From: Onchocerca lupi
Taxonomy: Eukaryota > Nematoda > Chromadorea > Rhabditida > Onchocercidae
DNA: 64,000 bases
Direction of reading: 5' to 3'
Assembly (NCBI GenBank): GCA_028564675.1
Contig: JAOVVO010000253.1
Location: forward strand, 1 to 64,000
The position numbers and the translations under genes are program-made. This document shows positions 25,495-39,000 of this stretch, one piece after another (position 1 is the first letter of the stretch; every line of letters starts with the position of its first letter). The notes under the pieces are model-generated. The model saw nothing but the letters and a program-made list of their open reading frames with translations. It had not been told where the DNA came from and made no database searches.

Positions 25495-27730
25495 GGTCGG
25501 GTGAAATTTTTGAGGCATGATAATTATTTTTCGCATCACAAATTTAAGTAATTTACGAAATCTTAAGTACAAAAGATGTGATAATAGAGTAATAGAACTG
25601 TGAATATTTGATATATATGTTCATGTGTTGCAAATTTGTTCTCCAATTTCTAGATTTAAAAAAAAAAAAGCAAAAATTCCCCTTATTTCGTATGCACCAA
25701 GTGGACGGAATGTTAAAAAATTGAAATGCACTAATGTATAATATGATAATAATTTTTGTCTGTACTTCCATGTAAAAGCGGTTATTGAATTGAGGAATGA
25801 TCATCAAACGTGAATTCAAATTTCAAGTTTTCTATCCATACTGAAATTTACTCAAATTACCGGACTACTTAAAAGTTATTAGCAATTTGTATTAATTAGT
25901 TTACATATTAGGGAATAAAAAATACGAAGCAATATTTCAATTAAATCGAAGATGTTATTGGTCCACGATATAAAACATCATTTAAACTTTCCATTTCTTT
26001 GAAGTGAGCTGATGCGTCATAAATGAACTAAACTAATATCAAGTCATTAAAAGAATCAAAAACAAAAACGGTAATCCGTTGTTGTTTATTGTTGTTGGGA
26101 TTCTTAATTTTGACGTGGATTTATGTTAATACTTTGTGATGAGGTAAATAATGATAACACCAACGTGATTCATGCCGGGAGACACTTCAATTATGTTGGA
26201 TAGCAGCTGTTCTTGAATTCTTTCGTTGAATCAACTAAGCAAATCTCCTGATTTGTCTGAGAATCAATCTGAAATCGTCTGATTAGTGATTTTAATCGAC
26301 CGAAACAAAGGCTATAATTATCGTTTAATTTAATCTTTGATTTTTTCATAACCGCAGACTTGGTATCTTTCTTTTTCTTAGTAATATTTTGTTTGAACTG
26401 TTCTTTGAACTTTCTCATCGTCTCAGACATTATGGCTCTTGAATGCCTATTAATTCTAATTTCTAAAACTAATCTATGTGTGGAATGTTAATAACATTAG
26501 TAGTACACATAAGCTTTTTTGATATTGCATTAAAGTTGTAAATTTCATTCGTATATCTTTTTCCAGCTATCATAGTTCCGACTTTTATACGAATAAAGAG
26601 AATCAGATATTAAATTCTCACCTTATTTAGTTGGTTAAAAAGGTAATTTGTTTTCAATGAATATTTCGGATTGTTTCCAGGAACTCCTGAAATCATTTTT
26701 AGTTGGTCTTGTTTTATTGTGGGTAACAGTTCCTTTTTATCCAGTTTAATTTACTGCAGTTTATTTGTTAAGTAGTCTATCGTATTGCTTCAAACAATAT
26801 TCCTTTTCCCGATTTTTACCCTGATTTTCTGCTTTGGTAGCAAGATATGTTTATGGTGTCGTATTCTCAAACGAAGTAATTCTCATTTCTTGTTCTTATT
26901 TTCTTTGAAGGTTAATCGACGCGCTATTGCGAACGGATGTCGAATAATGCCAAAGTCTTTGTTGAGCTCCTGGGTAGTTCTGATTGACTACTTTGGTTTT
27001 TTTGCACAAAAGTAAGACTCCTTGCTTTTTTGCATTCCGGTTTCGGTTATTAAGTTTGTTATTGTAGTTCGAATTCAATTTTTCTTTACTTCGATCCATG
27101 ATTTGCATAGTATCCGTGTATTTTATATGAACAGTGCAGTATTTTGAAGATCTTTGCAGTAGAAAAATGAAAGTTTCTTCTTGTTGCAATTATTTATTGC
27201 ATGTCCTGTTCGAAGATAGTTGATCATACACTAGTTTTCTCAAACTTCCATTCGGTGTTTCAGTACGGAATAAATATGACATTCATTATCTTAATGATCC
27301 TCATTAAAAAGGCACAGGGTTTTCTAGGTCCACTACCTTTGAAATTTTCTTTGATTCTGTGGTCAATTTAAGACCACTTCATCCAGACTGCTTAATTGCG
27401 GCTAAGATTGAAGCTTCTCCCTTTATGTAGTATGAGTCCATTTTGATTTGATTTCGATTAATTTTTTGCCCCAGCTAAGAACTTGGCTTCTGATCACTTC
27501 TTCTTCCCTCAGAACTAGTTCTACCAAATATTCTCAGAGCTTTTTAACAGATCATATTTCTTATTACTGTTTTTACTGAAATACTCTGTCCAAATCCAGA
27601 CTAGTAATTTACTTTCGACAGCATTCTCGATACTAGAATGTTCTAGATTCTCGCTTATAGCTTCTAACTATCGAAGTATTCTTTCGGTTGCCTCAATATT
27701 ACTTTCCATTCTTTATCGTTTCCTCTAATA
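25495..27730. other. Gene-poor AT-rich sequence
   Basis: Apart from the small ORF at 26191-26430 I see no coding signal here. Confidence 0.5.
26191..26430 (-). CDS. Unrecognised 79-residue lysine-rich ORF
   Basis: The ORF starts MSETMRKFKEQFKQN. It follows a TTAATAG acceptor 15-20 bases upstream of the ATG, as for a trans-spliced small gene. The N-terminal half is very basic; the C-terminal half contains SLCFGRLKSLIRRFQID. No motif is recognised. It is intronless and isolated, so chance cannot be excluded. Confidence 0.3.
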   Translation of the reverse strand: MSETMRKFKEQFKQNITKKKKDTKSAVMKKSKIKLNDNYSLCFGRLKSLIRRFQIDSQTNQEICLVDSTKEFKNSCYPT

Positions 27731-27739
27731 GACTGTAAT

Positions 27740-30700
27740 TCATTGTAATGCGACTATTTTGGGTGGGCAATTTGCCAAATTTGTCAAGTAGGACTTTACT
27801 AGAAAAATCTTAATACAACTTGATATCTTCTTTTTGATCAAATCATTCAAAGCTGTCAAACAAGGTGACGGTAAATCAACTGATTCTCTTAATGGAGCGG
27901 ATGGATTATCTTTGCCACAATGACAAACAACATAATGTTGGGGAAAAGTATCTGATTCTTTTAAATTGGTTTGTAGTCTGGTTGGATTAGAGATTGCTTC
28001 TTGCTGTTGTGACTTCACTAGGTCAACAATAGCCTTTATTGGATTTGTAATGTTATACACAATATCGCAACTATATAATAGTAAAAATTAGATGAACAAT
28101 ACAGTATAAATAATCAAGGATATTAACGACCGTTTGAATGCTTATTACGTTTCGTACTTTTCTTTTGCGACCGCCGTTCTCTTTCCGTTCCACTACTGCC
28201 GTTGCTCTTGCTGAATTGTCGCTTGTGCTGTTGAAACCATCTTCGAAGTTGAACTGGAATTGAATTGCCGCTGATACTGATGTTGAAGACATTGCTGTTG
28301 AAGGTACTGTTGAAGACATCGACAATATTGACTCGAAAAACTCCTTTTTATGTAGATAATCTTTAGTCTTGACGAGCGAAGATTTACAACACATTAATTA
28401 TACAAAAAGTTGGTATCAGGACAAGGACCAAAGGATAAGAGATGCTTAAAACATTTTAAACAAAAAGTTTCAATCACAAGTTTCAGCCCTTACAACATTC
28501 CTTCAATTAATATGATTTACAATCTTTCAAACAAAGCACAAAAGCTTTAATTCTCGCAGCATTCCAGAGAATGACATGATTTATTTAAGACAATGCACAC
28601 ATAAGCATTAATCCTTGCAACATTCCAGACAATTAACATGTTTTACAACCTTTTAGACAGTGCATATGAGCTCTATTGACGAATTGAAAAATGCGAAAAT
28701 AAAGACTACTATGTCGTGATATAGATACATGACTCACATGTCTGAGAAACATTACAAATTTCTACTATAAACAATATTGGGATTTTGATTTTAGTATCGC
28801 GAAACTTGAGTGGTACAAATATGGAGTGTTCCACGACACTGAGATATTTGAGCAGTAGTCCAGTAAATCTGTGAACACAATAGAAAAAAAAAAGTGTAAG
28901 TGGGAAGAGGAGAGATTCGTCGTAGATCCAATCGAATCGTTGATAGAAAAAAAGGTAATAATGATCCTTGGATAATCGGCTGCAGGCTATTTCGCCTTAG
29001 TCCACGTCCTGGCGCTGTCTGGTTGTCACCAATTCAGGATGAAGTTTCAACAATCAAGGAAAACGCCGGCTTTGATTATTCCATCATTTACTGCCGATGG
29101 TGGGGCCTTAGCCTTTAGACTTAGGTAATTAATTGCACATGTGATCAATCATTAGACTAGCAAAGTTGAATTAAGACATAATCAAATTTAAACAATATGA
29201 AACTTTCAAATAGTTTCGAAATTACATCTGGACTTTATCCTTATAACGCTGTGATTAATCATATAATGTTTTAATGTCTTAACATTTTTAACTGACACCT
29301 GTTACATATCAAATTCTTCCGAAATAAAATAAGGAAAAGAAAGATAAAAATATATTAATTAACATTAATATAAACCCTTTTCGGTTATTCCGACAGTATG
29401 TGGTTAGTTGTTTGAATGCTCACTACGTTGTCATACTTTCCTTTTGTACTGTAGTTCTCTTTCTGTTTCACCACTGCTATTATTCCTGCTGAATTCCCGC
29501 TTGTATCTTTGTGAGTACAATGAATGTAATGTGGGGAACAGATTTTAGGCCTTCCAACCATCTGGCATGCTTCTTCGATCTGCTGAACCTCGGTGCTCAC
29601 AATGTATTGAATAAATGCATTGTTGACTTTCTAAGGGAATTTGTTGTATCGTATCGTCTACCAGCTCTTGTATTTCTGCTTTGTCGTTAGCAATATCCGC
29701 CAATGAAATCTAATGGATGCTTCTTTATATATGTTGAATAACCAACAATATTTCGATCTTTTCAAGATACCATGGAAACAGCAGGATGTGCAATATTCAA
29801 ACCCACAATGAGAAATTCGGCTTTCGTAAGTCATTGATCGCAGTTCGTCTCAAATGAATTGAATAATTCACTCTTCCCATTTTAATTTTCGTTTTATTGA
29901 CGATATTCTCAAATGTAAGACGTTTGCTTCGCACTGCTGCTACTGCCATTGCAGTTGTTGCTTTTTAATCCTGGTAATAATTGTTCTCGTGATTCGATAT
30001 ATTTCATATGTGTGAAAATTCTGCTGATATTCAAGTATTGAATCGTACAGCCTCCAGCGGTTTACTAATGTAGTTCAGTTGCTTATTCAACTCGACCAAA
30101 TCTTTCTCGACGCGACTACCATTATCTGAATTTTCGGACTCATCACCATACATAGCTAGGTGATTATAATTCACAATTTGAAATTGTATGCAAATGTATG
30201 CACGATACTTCGACAGGAAATACTTGCAATAATTATCAAAGTAAGAGCTGCTCATTTCGTAATAAAATAATAAAATCTCGAAAATGTACGAACAATTTTT
30301 TGGCTGGATTTTCAACATTCGGTGCAAAATTATTCCCGACTATTACCAACATTTGTATCGTTTCGTTATATACCAAGTTGAAATAACCCAATTGATGAGG
30401 CAACAAAGAACTTTCACCTGAAAAACTGAAGAATTATGAACAGTGGTGGAAAGGACCAACATGATTAGATGTCGAAGAATCAAATCAGTCAATTCATTAA
30501 TCGATGAATATCGATAATACAGCGATAATTGGATAGGAATGTTATCTGAATATTGGGATGGAAAATTTAAAGGTGTCTGCTGATTCATTATTGGAGCAGT
30601 GACCGCTGGAAGCTTCTTTTTACATTGATAATCCTCGATCTCAAAGAAGACGGTAATTTCTGTTTTATACAAAGGGTTTGGTTATCAGGACAAAAGATAA

Positions 30701-31137
30701 ACGATAGACAATGCCTACTTTTTTAGATAATGCATACAAGCTTTAGTCCTTATGAAATTCCAGATAATTAACATGATCTACAATAGTTTAGACAATACAT
30801 AGAAGCTTTAGTAGATAGGAAGACGAGGAACAAAGACTTTTGTATCAAACTAAAGTTAAGATATAGATAAATGATTCATCTGACTGAGAAATATTACAAA
30901 TTTCTATTATACAAATACTTTGGTTATTCCATCATTTATTAGATATCCCGGTTTTATCGACAATCGAAAGGCGCTAGTCGATAAATAATAGGAACAAATG
31001 AAAGAACTCTTTGTATACAGAAAATCTATTTGAAAAAGAAATATGCAAACAGAATAAGTTGTGAAGTTATTTAAAGAGAAAATCGCTGCAGAAGAACATG
31101 AAAGTACAAATGTTCGTAAATTGCAGGTTTCAAGCAT
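27740..31137 (-). repeat. Diverged tandem duplication of an unrecognised minus-strand sequence
   Basis: Blocks at 28071-28394 and 29385-29600 encode related peptides: NSARATAVVERKEN...NVISIQTVVNIL and NSAGIIAVVKQKEN...NVVSIQTTNHIL. A second pair of matches joins 28,380-29,110 with 30,640-31,000: both contain a GGTATCAGGACAA-type motif, spaced AACATG-TTTACAA repeats, and (minus strand) AAATGATGGAATAA-CAAAG. ORF fragments at 27740-28060 and 30031-30672 belong to the same unit. None is intact over its length, no family is recognised, and I cannot tell diverged small genes from a decayed mobile element. Confidence 0.55.
28480..28690. repeat. Degenerate tandem repeat of about 70 bp
   Basis: Three imperfect copies carry the pattern 'CAACATTCC...AATTAACATG.TTTACAA.CTTT.AGACA'. 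A related pair occurs at about 30,690-30,810, in the other half of the duplicated block. Confidence 0.55.
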
Positions 31138-31160
31138 AAAGAAGGAAGGATAAAATGATA

Positions 31161-31364
31161 GATATATGTATCATATGTGTAATTACTTGCTCTGTTTCTT
31201 TGGGTTTGTAGGCATACACATGAAATTAATCGAAGCGTTTTAGCAAGAAAACATGTTTTTTCTTACGGCGTTTCGATAAAATTTCAAACATCAAAGAAGA
31301 GCTTGATGTGTATGCCTGCAAACTAAAGAAACAGGGAAGTAGTTACATCATGTGACATTTATAT
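31161..31364. repeat. Imperfect foldback (long inverted repeat)
   Basis: The left arm (31161-31246) pairs with the right arm (about 31262-31364). The best segment matches CTGTTTCTTTGGGTTTGTAG with the reverse complement of the region around 31,310-31,335. The pairing resumes further in (GAAATTAATCGAAGCG). The right arm has an insertion of about 20 bases. There are no ORFs or obvious target-site duplications. It could be a MITE or a source of hairpin RNA. Confidence 0.8.
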
Positions 31365-31369
31365 CATGT

Positions 31370-32560
31370 GACTCCTGATGATTTCGACTGTGATGCAATG
31401 GTATCGACAAACTTCGCATTTGATTGAAGACAGAAAAGAAGCTTTGAGGCGTACATTCCTTACATCATATTCTTATTCTTTGTGATCTAAATATAAAGTT
31501 ATTGACCGACAGAATTAATTATCAATGAAAATAGTAAAGAGGGGAAGCGTGAGGGAAGGGGAGAAGGGAAAGAGGGAGAAGAATGATGTCCTACTAATTA
31601 GACAGTGCTGAAATATCAAACTTCTTGCAGCTCATCCAGACAAATTTTAACTGAAGAAACTATATTTTTCTTTCAGCTATAAAATTCGGTCTTTAATAAT
31701 TTATACACCATAACTCCTTGTTTATTCAACATAATCTAATTAAAGTGATTGCTCCATTCACAAAATCATTACTCGTTCGCTATCCTCGACATTATTGCTG
31801 ATATCAGTAGTGGATTAAGATTCTCAAAAGGATCACGGATATAAATCATAGCATTTACCCAAATGGCATAAACAGCGAAAGTTGCTCTGATTGCTAGAAT
31901 AGGCCATTGTGATTATTCTCCTTGCACATCTTATTTTACGACGAAACGTTTTTCAGATATCTGCCCATCAATTCAATATGGGAATAGCAACAGCTGGATG
32001 CTTATTTCTTAATGTTGTGTAACAGGGAAGTGATATTCTTTCCAGTTCCAATATTGATTTCCAAACGATCTTTATCTTCCTCCTCTGTTTATTTCATAAA
32101 AATATGCCACAAAATGTTACTCTGTTAGAATATGAAAATTGATTCAATGATTAAATGAGTCATTTTTCAGTGCATGATCCATTAGAACTTCTTCTTACCT
32201 CCCCTGCATTTACATTTAGACCAGACTGAACTGCTTGTGTTAAATCCGATGAGTCGAAGCGTTTTAGCAGAACAATTCATCTCGTTTGTTCTTCTGGGAA
32301 TAAACGATTTTTGCAGAGAAAAGGGCATTCCTTTTCTTGTAACAAGTGCGTTGCTCACCCTTGAACCGAACCACGACACAAAATGTCATGCAAATGATGA
32401 AACAAACTCAAAAGTAGCGAACCACAACTATGAGAATATGGCTGTTACAGCTTCATATGAAATGTACATAGTGTTTTCACAGCAGCCTTTTCGCAACCAA
32501 TCGTGGCATTCAAAAATTTGAAGTGAATAACATGGGTCTTACAACGATAGTCTTGTCTTG
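31370..32560. other. Intergenic sequence, no supported gene
   Basis: A purine-rich run lies near 31,540-31,585. An open frame at 32237-32521 (+) has no splice context, no relatives I know and an overlapping frame on the other strand, so I do not call it. Confidence 0.5.
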
Positions 32561-32569
32561 TTTTATGAG

Positions 32570-32780
32570 AAGAGGAATGTTCTGTGCGTATTCGCATGGC
32601 TAGCTTCGCAGACTCTGAGACGGTTGTGGGAACTGTTCAGGCGAGAGAGTGTGGTATACGTGTGGAGTGCAAGTCATCGTCATGAGAGGGTGCTTTTTAT
32701 GCGTTGTTGCTGAGTGGAAGGTGGGTGGATGCGTTGTTCGTTGAACCTCGGGTACCCATTCATCCATCCCCTTCTATTTC
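32570..32780 (+). promoter_or_regulatory. GC-richer island upstream of the Argonaute gene
   Basis: About 200 bp rich in G and T (for example GTGGGTGGATGCG) stands out from the AT-rich surroundings, 300-500 bp before the WAGO start codon. Its position suggests the promoter or transcription start region. No defined motif is identified. Confidence 0.3.
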
Positions 32781-33094
32781 CTTTTAGATTATCGATTCAT
32801 GAATACTCTTGTTGCAAAAGGCTATATGTTTCGCTATCCTACATCCGTGATTAAGGCTTGTGGTGTTCAAATTATCTCTCTTTAGTAAATCGATGTCCTT
32901 TATTTTGATTTTTACCGTTTTATTAATTTGTCAAGGATTTGATTCAAAAAGCTTCATTGTAAAAAAGAAATGTTCAGATTAAAGCTATCTAATTTCTTGA
33001 AATGAAGTGAAATGATATGAAATTTATAGGATTTGATTATATCGAAGATAGCATCTTTATTTGATGTATTCATTTGATTCTTTTTTTACAGAAA

Positions 33095-36000
33095 ATGGAT
33101 GTAAACAAAAATGAAATTGATATTAATGGAAACGAAAATAAGAAGGAAGAAATTATTATTTTACCAGGCACGTAGTCTCATAATTTATTAAAAGTTTGAA
33201 TTATAATTTGCAGTAATTTTGTCGTTATCAAAGAGTATATTTTCTCTTTTATTGGCAAATAATTTAATTATTTTTATAGTCGTTCGATCGGAGCAAATCT
33301 TTATATTTTTTTCTTTTGCCTAGTTTTTTTAGTATCTTTGTACATGATTTTACTTGATGAATATCTTGGTGTATTATTAGAAAAGCGCAATTATTTTAGC
33401 GAAACCTCCTCAGACATACCGATACAACCATGCAAACAAATTTCGCATCTGTATTAACGGTTACGAATTGGATATGTCGAAAGCCATTGAAAAAGTATAT
33501 AAATTTGAGCTGAAAATCTATGGCATTAAAAGTGATGGAAAAGAAAAAGAACTTCACCGTGGTCCGAAAAATGAGTATGCTTTGCATTCATCAATGCTTG
33601 ACTATGCATTCATCATATGTTAGTTTTATTTTCCAATCCATGTTTATCGTTTTTAATTCATCCAGTCTGTCTTGTTCAATTTATTTCAGTGTGGCTATTG
33701 CTCTTCGCCACAGAATTCTTTGGTCTATTTATCAGCAGATGCTGAAAAGTCATGAAGATTTCTTTGGCAATGATTCCGAAAAGTATTTTTATGATTGTGG
33801 AATCAATTTCTATTCAGTAAATAAACTTTTTGATCGCTCTGAGGGCGAAAAGGAATTGAAGATCAACATCGTATGTTTTTTCGGTCTTTTTTAACATATC
33901 ATAGTATGCTTTTCGAAAAAAATCCTAGTTAGAGCAGACTTAATAATAACATTTTCTAGCTTTGTCGTCTCATATACTTATTCAAAAGCGTACACAGTTT
34001 TAATTGTTCAAACATTGATAATAGTTCTAGATTTTTGTAGTTCAACTATTTAGGAGCTATTTTTTGGTTTTATTTATTTTGAGAGTTCTACAGCCCACAT
34101 TTCTTTCTTTTTTCATTCATATTCAGTTAAATGGATATTTCTACTGTTTCAGTATATTTTTTTTTCACTTTTTTTAAGATACCTGTGTAGAAAAACTTTT
34201 TTAGTTGAAATAGTTTTATTTCTAAGGAATTGTTATCCCCGGAAACAAGAGACTTCTTGACTAAGCGTATTACTGGTTTGGTTGCGCGCTTATTGCCGTG
34301 TGAAGAAATTAGCTTGCATCATACTACAGCTATTTCTGCGGGATTGTATGCTCGTGAGCGATCACTGCAGCAGTTTTTGGAAATAGCTACTTCACAAATG
34401 ATGTTTCATGAGTATGTTAATTTTGTGCTCATTTCCTAACAATCATGGTCTCTCAAATGCAAAATTTAGCTTATTTGAAGTGGTAGATATTGCAAAAGCT
34501 TTCATTTCTTTTTATAGAAACGTCATGTTTTCAGACAGAATCATTTAATTTTTCACAATAAGGCATATGATATCCCTAATGAGCATGATACTGGAGTCAG
34601 TGGCGGCAAAGTTTTAATCGCAGGTATGGAGAAGAATGTACGCTTTGTTGGTAACTCATGGAAGCAAGCGGTTCCTGTTGTGCAGATTGATGGTAAAACT
34701 TTGTCTTTTTAAATAGGAAAAGTTTTCTTCAACTTTAACTGAACTGAAGCAGTCTCATAATTTTTCTTTAGTACGAGGAAATTATTGAATAATTTTCTGC
34801 GATTTCTTCTATTCTTTAAAGGATGTGTCCTTTTAGCGAAAAAAGCAGCGTTTTTCAAAAAGCAATCCTTGGTAGAACTTGTCGGTACGTTATGTAATCG
34901 AGCACATCCGAGAATGCTTGTGGAAGATGCTAGATTGAGGGCTCGAATTGCACGACAATTGAAAGGTATTTTTAATTACATGTTTAGTTTCTTGTTGGCC
35001 ATAAATGTTAGGTATTTAGTTTCTTGTTGCCTCTTGATATTCAGTTTCTTATTAAGGCTGAGTTTTTTAAAATCGCAGTTTTAGATCTTGTTGTGCGTAC
35101 AGTGCATTTGGAAACCCAACGATTATTTTGTATTTTTGGAATGACAACTGCAACTGCAGAAGAGTATGTTGCACTGCCAACGTTTTGATTATTTTGTTTA
35201 AATTTATTTTATATTTACTTCAGTCTTGATTTAATTGGCAATTTCTTGGTATTTTTGGCCCGAGTTGTAATAGAACATTATTGAGACTATTTTACGATTT
35301 TTTTAGTTCTGTTGGGTTTTTTTTTATCATGATATTTGGAAAAATGAGAAAAAAGTCGCGGAGGGAAAAAATTGGTTACAAAAACAGTTTTTAAAAAATT
35401 GGAAAATCGTTTATAGATTTCAGAATATTGTTAGTTGCTTATGATTTTTCTTTTTATATATTTCAGATTAGTGATTCCAGTCAACAATCAAGATACGACT
35501 GTGGCCGACTATATGTTGTACAAATATCAACGGAGATTGCGTTATCCAGGTTTGCCGTGTATAATTGAAAGACGTGTCGGTGGCGGAGACAAACATCCGC
35601 GTAACAGTTTTCATCCGATGGAGTTCCTTGAAGTCGTCGAAGGACAACGTGTTGACATTAAGAAGCAGACACCGGAATTAGTGGGTATTTTAATTTTAGA
35701 TTGCTTTAAAAACATAATTTTTTTATCTGTTTTACTTTCTAATTTTCAGATGCTGACATAGATATTGAGATATTGACTTTAAAAAAAAAAATTTTTTTGT
35801 TGTATTTTTAGGCTGATAATTCCATTTTTCCATTACCTTTTAAGAACAGCTTAACCAAATCCATTGCTAAAATACTTCGCCTATAATGTTAAAATGTTGT
35901 TTTTTTTGACCAAGCCTTTTCTTATAGACTAAGAATTCAACATTTGCGTGTTTTGTATTTGTATATATATATATATATATATATATTTTGTTCATTTTTG

Positions 36001-39000
36001 AAGAGCTTTCATTCACGCATTATTTTTTGTGTTCTTGAGGGAGTGTAATGATGTTGGATTTCATATATTCCCATAGTTTTTCGAATGTAAATATCTTAAA
36101 AATTCAAGATGTAGACAGTTTACATATAATTCTGATAAACTAAGTAATCTTTTGCCACATATTTTTAGGTTGACGAACTCATCCAAAATTGTCGTCTTTT
36201 ACCCATGAACTTGAAAAATGAAAACGAATGTCGACGTCGTCGAGCACAGATAGTTGATGAAAATCCATACCTCCATAACTTGGGAGTTAGTATTGATATA
36301 TTACTTTTTTTTCACAAATATATTGTTACCGTTACTAAACATTCTCTCTTACTTCATTTATCATTGACTGTTTGTTGTTTCACCATTTTGAGAGGATGAT
36401 TTATCTTTTTCGAATATGAATAAAATGCAGGAATTAATATTTTAATTTTTACAACGTGAGTTTTTTATTGAAAAGCGTATGTGCGGCTATCTTCTATGGT
36501 AATTGCTAGGTGTAATTATTAGACTGGCCTATAACTTTATATAATGGATCTGTAGACTTATCAATGGTTTTGTTTTATCAAATTAATTGTTGCAGATTCA
36601 CATCATTAATACACCGCGGACAGGAGATGCTACTGTCCAATTCCCTCCAGCAATTGTTTATAAAAACAGCAAAGTTGAACCAAATCCAAATGGTGATCTT
36701 GATTGGCGTCTTTCAGTTCCTCGTGGCATGCCGAACAAAATATTTTTCAGACCTGCTGTTGCGCCTCGTCGATGGGTTGTTTTTATGTTTCATGACGCTG
36801 TAGATCAAATGTCTGCAGAGTTAGTTTTCAGTTTTTTGATATAATTTTGACTTGAAAGCAGTAAATAATTGGAAAATCTAATAATTTCGTTAGAACCGTT
36901 CTGAGGTTTTTTAGCTGTTGAGTAAAATGAGTCATGTTTATAGCTCCAGCTTTTTATTTTCTTTAAAAAAATATTTTTGAAATTTCAGTCTTTTTATTGC
37001 TGCATTTGTCAATCGTTCTCGTGATCATGGTATACAAATGCCCAATCCATCACGTTCGGAAGAATATAACCGCACTGACATGGATTTTCTCACTGAAAAG
37101 ATTGAATTTATGCGTAGGAATGGAGTAGAGTATATTTTATTCATCACACGAGACAAATATGACCCTGTGCATGGTAAACTGATTTTCTTTCTTCCTGGTA
37201 TTATAACTTACCGGTTAAAGTTATGATTTTATTATTTCTGATATACTATAACTTGTCAAGATTGAGACTGATGGTAAAACTATTCGAATAAGATATTAGT
37301 TTTATAAATTTGTTTGTCTTTCCTAAAGTTTATATTTTGTCAACTTATTACTCAGTTTCTCACAGTGTCATAAAAAGCAAGGAGTGTCAGTCTGCTTTAT
37401 GAGCTACTAACAATATTTTTTAGATACAATGAAACTGACTGAAATTAAGTGTGGTGTTGTAACGCAACATATTCATTCTAATACTGTCTTCAAAGCAATC
37501 AGCAACCGTGGCGCTGAAATGACGCTAGACAACTTAGTCATGAAAATGAATTTGAAGCTTGGTGGTATAACTCATGCACTTAGCTCGTCTGCTGCTTTCT
37601 TGAGCAAAAATCGTCTTACCAACAATGTCATGTTTGTTTTATCAATATTATTTTTCATGTTTGAAATTGATTGAGTGCTACCAAACCTTCTTTATCATTC
37701 TCCATAAAGGGCGTATTGGATATAGTTTAATAGATAACAAATTCGTATAGGGATCAGGAGTGGTTGCGACATACGAGAATGTTTTTCGGCCTCAATATGT
37801 CACATGCATCACCACAATCACTCTATGAGCGACAGGCCAACATTCTGCCAAGCGAACCAACCGTCGTTGCTGTAAGATTTGTTTTTTGATTTTAAAAATC
37901 TTTTGTTTGGAAATTTATATTATCTTCATACTTAATCAGTTGAAATCGTTGCTGGATTGGTTATACTATCGGTTGATTTTTGTCCGTTATACAAAAAAAA
38001 AAAAAAAAAAAGAACTAGTATTCTATGATTTTTCAGATGACATTTTCATGTGGCGAACCATTTGCAATGCAAGGTGAATACTGGATGCAAGAACCGCGCC
38101 TTCATATTGCCAAGTTTTTGAAAGAGCGTGTCGAAAAAGCTGTTAGAATGTTCAAGGATACATCTAGAGCGAAGCGTTTGCCGGAACATGTCATTGTGTT
38201 TCGTGGTGGTGTTTCGGAGGGAGAGTACGCGAAAGTCAGAGTTGCTAACAAAAATTACAGTAGTTTTCAAAGTCGTTTTTGTTGTACTGCCCATGAGCAT
38301 AACAGGAACAAATTTTTAGGAGTTTTTATTGAATAGGAATTGAATGGAAAAAATGGACAGTTTGAAATTTCTGTAATTGCCTTTAATAACGATTTTTTTT
38401 GACAATTGAATTGCTGGAATGGGGATGAAGATTTTGCTCATATATGTTCTACTGTTTTATATTTTTTTATCAATTAAATTTATTGTAGATCATAAGTGAA
38501 GAAGGAAAAGAATTCCGTGAAGCTTTTGTCGCAGCTGCTGATGGCCATATGGAACGCGTTCGTCTCACAATTGTTGTCATGCAAGCACATTCAAATTATC
38601 GCATTTATCCAGAGCATATCCAACAGGGAAGTGCTTCTCAGCAAAATGTTCCACCTGGTACGATTGTAGATGGAGATGTTGTCCATCCAACCCAAACAGA
38701 ATTCATTTTTGTTGCTCATAAATCAATCATGGTTTGTAAATTTTATTTAATATTTCCATTGGTATCATTGATGTTGATTTTGAACATTTCCATTAATATC
38801 AGTAATAATCTTACTGCATGTGGGAATTGCTTTATCAAAAATTTACATTTGGCTTAATAGCTAAATTTTTTTTTTCTTAAGGATGGTTCTTTGAAAATTA
38901 ATTGATATTCTAAATGTTGAGCATCTCTATTTTTTGTAGGGTACTGCGCGTCCTATACGTGCCACGGTTCTGGTTGACGATGAACCTCGCATGTCAATGG

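Noticed and set aside
31228..32267. A 16-base word (TCGAAGCGTTTTAGCA) shared by the foldback and the sequence near 32,252
   Set aside because: One shared 16-mer is near chance expectation for a 64-kb window and the flanks do not align.
32237..32521. Open frame of 94 residues upstream of the Argonaute gene
   Set aside because: It overlaps another ORF on the opposite strand, has no splice or start context and resembles no family.
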